A program made the translations under genes and the position numbers. The notes below the pieces were generated by a model. It was not told the DNA's origin and did not search any database. It saw nothing but the letters and a program-made list of their open reading frames with translations. This document shows positions 62,341 through 64,000 of a stretch of DNA of 64,000 nt, piece after piece. The DNA is from Nissolia schottii (taxonomy: Eukaryota > Streptophyta > Magnoliopsida > Fabales > Fabaceae): contig QANU01099983.1 in the NCBI GenBank assembly GCA_003254905.1, positions 186,001-250,000 on the forward strand. Reading direction: 5' to 3'. Positions within the stretch are counted from its first letter, which is position 1. Every line of letters begins with the position of its first letter.

Positions 62341-64000
62341 ATGGATCTACTGTCCTCTTCTGTCACTCTCATTGCTCTCCTCTTCCTCCTCGCTCCCCAA
62401 GGTAACAAACAGAGGCACAGGCACAGGCACAACCCTCTCTTTTCTTTCAACTTGTTCTCACTCTCTTCCATCTTCTACAGGTGCTCTTGGCGCTACCTTC
62501 ACATTCCTCAACAGATGCGACTACACAGTCTGGCCGGGCATTCTCGCCAATGCCGGCAGCCCCCCCCTCGACAGCACCGGCTTCGAGCTCCCTAAGGACA
62601 CCTCCCGCTCCTTCCACGCCCCCACCGCCTGGTCCGGCCGCTTCTGGGCCCGCACCTCCTGCTCCTTCGACTCTTCCGGCTCCGGCTCCTGCCTCACCGC
62701 CGACTGCGGCTCCGGCACCATCGAGTGCTCCGGCTCCGGGGCCGCCCCTCCCGCCACCCTCGCCGAGTTCACCCTCGCCAACGGCGGCGCCGGCCAGGAC
62801 TTCTACGACGTCAGCCTCGTCGACGGCTACAACCTCCCCATGCTCGTCGAGGGCTCCGGCGGCTCGGGTCCCTGCGGATCCACCGGCTGCACCTCCGATC
62901 TGAACCAGCGCTGCCCCGCCGAGCTCAGGGCGGGGGACGGGAGCGCGTGTAAGAGCGCGTGCGAGGCCTTTGGGAGCCCGGAGTACTGCTGCAGCGGCGC
63001 GTACGGCTCACCGGCGACTTGCAGGCCTTCCATTTACTCGGAGATGTTCAAGGCGGCTTGCCCGAGATCGTATAGCTACGCATACGACGACGCTACGAGT
63101 ACGTTTACGTGTACGGGTGCGGATTATACGGTTACCTTTTGTCCTTCCTCTCCAAGGTAAAAAAGATGAAAAAGAATTAAAGACAAGAATTTATGTCTCT
63201 CTCTTTATTCTTTTGTTCATTGATTTAACATGTGCTCATGTCATGTATGGTTTAATGTTATGTTTATTTAAGTTAATCATTCGCTTAGTGACATTGTGCT
63301 TTATATTATTATTTATTATTATTATTATTGGTATGAATATGATGAATGAGAACTGCAGTGGTAGTAGTACTTCTATCAGAGAGTAGGAGGGTAGGTGGGA
63401 GTTCCATACTGCCAAAGGTGAACTTTTTAATGCTTGTGTTACTATTAAAGTCATTGGTTTTGTTAGGGTTAGTGAGTATTAATGATGGTTGCTGCTCTCT
63501 GGAATAATTTGTCTTCAGCTAGTAATGTTTTTTTTCTGTGAAAAGCTATAGAATGAATTACTCCCTTTGTATCATAATAGTAATATCTTTCACATCTTTC
63601 TAAACATAAAAATGTATTTGGTAACCAATATATTTTTAGAGGAGTAACAAAATGACTAATATTTAACTTTTTTAATTTAAAGGATTAATCTAACGAGAAA
63701 ATTTTTGGAAAAATAATTTAGTGAGGTTGTATTCATCTTACTTTATCTGCTTGTGAATGTGAAAATGATGAATTTTTCAATATCTGGGGTATTGGTGTTT
63801 GCAGTCAGAAATCGTCACAAGATACAACCCCAAATCCAATGACATCAACAACACCCATAGGGTCATCAGGAACAGGAATGGGAGCTGAAGGTGCAGGTGT
63901 ATACAACACGGGCACGGATCCGGGTCTCGGGTACTCCTCATCAGTGAGTGGTTCAACAGTTGGGTCGGGTTCGGGATCCGGAGAAGCTATGCTGGCTGAT
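62341..64000 (+). CDS. Thaumatin-like protein 2, truncated at window end
   Basis: Exons: 62341-62401, 62481-63156 and 63805 to beyond 64000. The start is the ATG of MDLLSSSVTLIALLF, giving a good signal peptide; in-frame ATGs also lie at 62296 and 62230. The thaumatin domain keeps 16 cysteines and FWARTSC, LAEFTL, DFYDVSLVDGYN and YSYAYDD. As in the neighbour gene, exon 1 contributes exactly 61 coding bases and intron 2 starts inside a codon so that retention gives a stop (AGG TAA, 63155-63160). The spliced extension reads SQKSSQDTTPNPMTSTTP, then a Ser/Gly/Thr-rich linker, and leaves the window before any hydrophobic tail. Coding sequence is much more GC-rich than its flanks. Confidence 0.88.

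Overview
The window looks like plant nuclear DNA from a eudicot, probably a legume. The signs are AT-rich intergenic DNA, GT-AG introns, plant-only families (AUX/LAX, ARO, PPR, plant mobile domain) and many MITEs, MULEs and LTR elements. The legume call is inference from how the HPPK-DHPS, thaumatin-like and AUX/LAX proteins read, not from a search.

Layout from left to right. 1-1396: 3' part of a PPR gene whose C-terminal end is decayed. 2783-4011: two-exon PLC-X-domain protein. 4832-7520 (minus): broken mitochondrial-type HPPK-DHPS folate gene with an LTR-element remnant inside its coding sequence. 9726-10040: small J-domain protein. 12370-19171: a complete Mutator-like element (MULE) with about 285-bp terminal inverted repeats and a perfect target duplication, carrying a mudrA transposase gene and a plant-mobile-domain (PMD) gene, both broken. 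19182-24342: MITE-rich intergenic DNA with a 407-base assembly gap. 24999-26879: ARMADILLO REPEAT ONLY protein. 28790-28941 and 30478-31017: decayed and intact RING-H2 copies. 33431-34039: glycine-rich cold-shock-domain protein with two CCHC knuckles. 40411-44966 (minus): eight-exon AUX1/LAX auxin influx carrier. 46463-48715: short non-autonomous LTR element with a gag remnant. 53519-54793: Myb/SANT-like protein. 55647-57671 and 62341-64000+: two tandem thaumatin-like proteins, each with a C-terminal extension exon; the second runs off the right edge.

The host genes have unrelated jobs (RNA editing or processing, folate, chaperone, RNA chaperone, auxin uptake, cell-wall or defence). What links them is gene order: J11-type, ARO, CSP and thaumatin genes also lie together in Arabidopsis (At4g36000-36040), with paralogous pieces (PLC/CSP/thaumatin; LAX/CSP/PPR) elsewhere. 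This is a deeply conserved block that transposons have expanded.

The most interesting points are the two thaumatin genes, where the intron-2 donor itself spells a stop codon so that intron retention or splicing would choose between a short secreted form and an extended, possibly GPI-anchored form; the MULE carrying a PMD gene; and the dead HPPK-DHPS gene.
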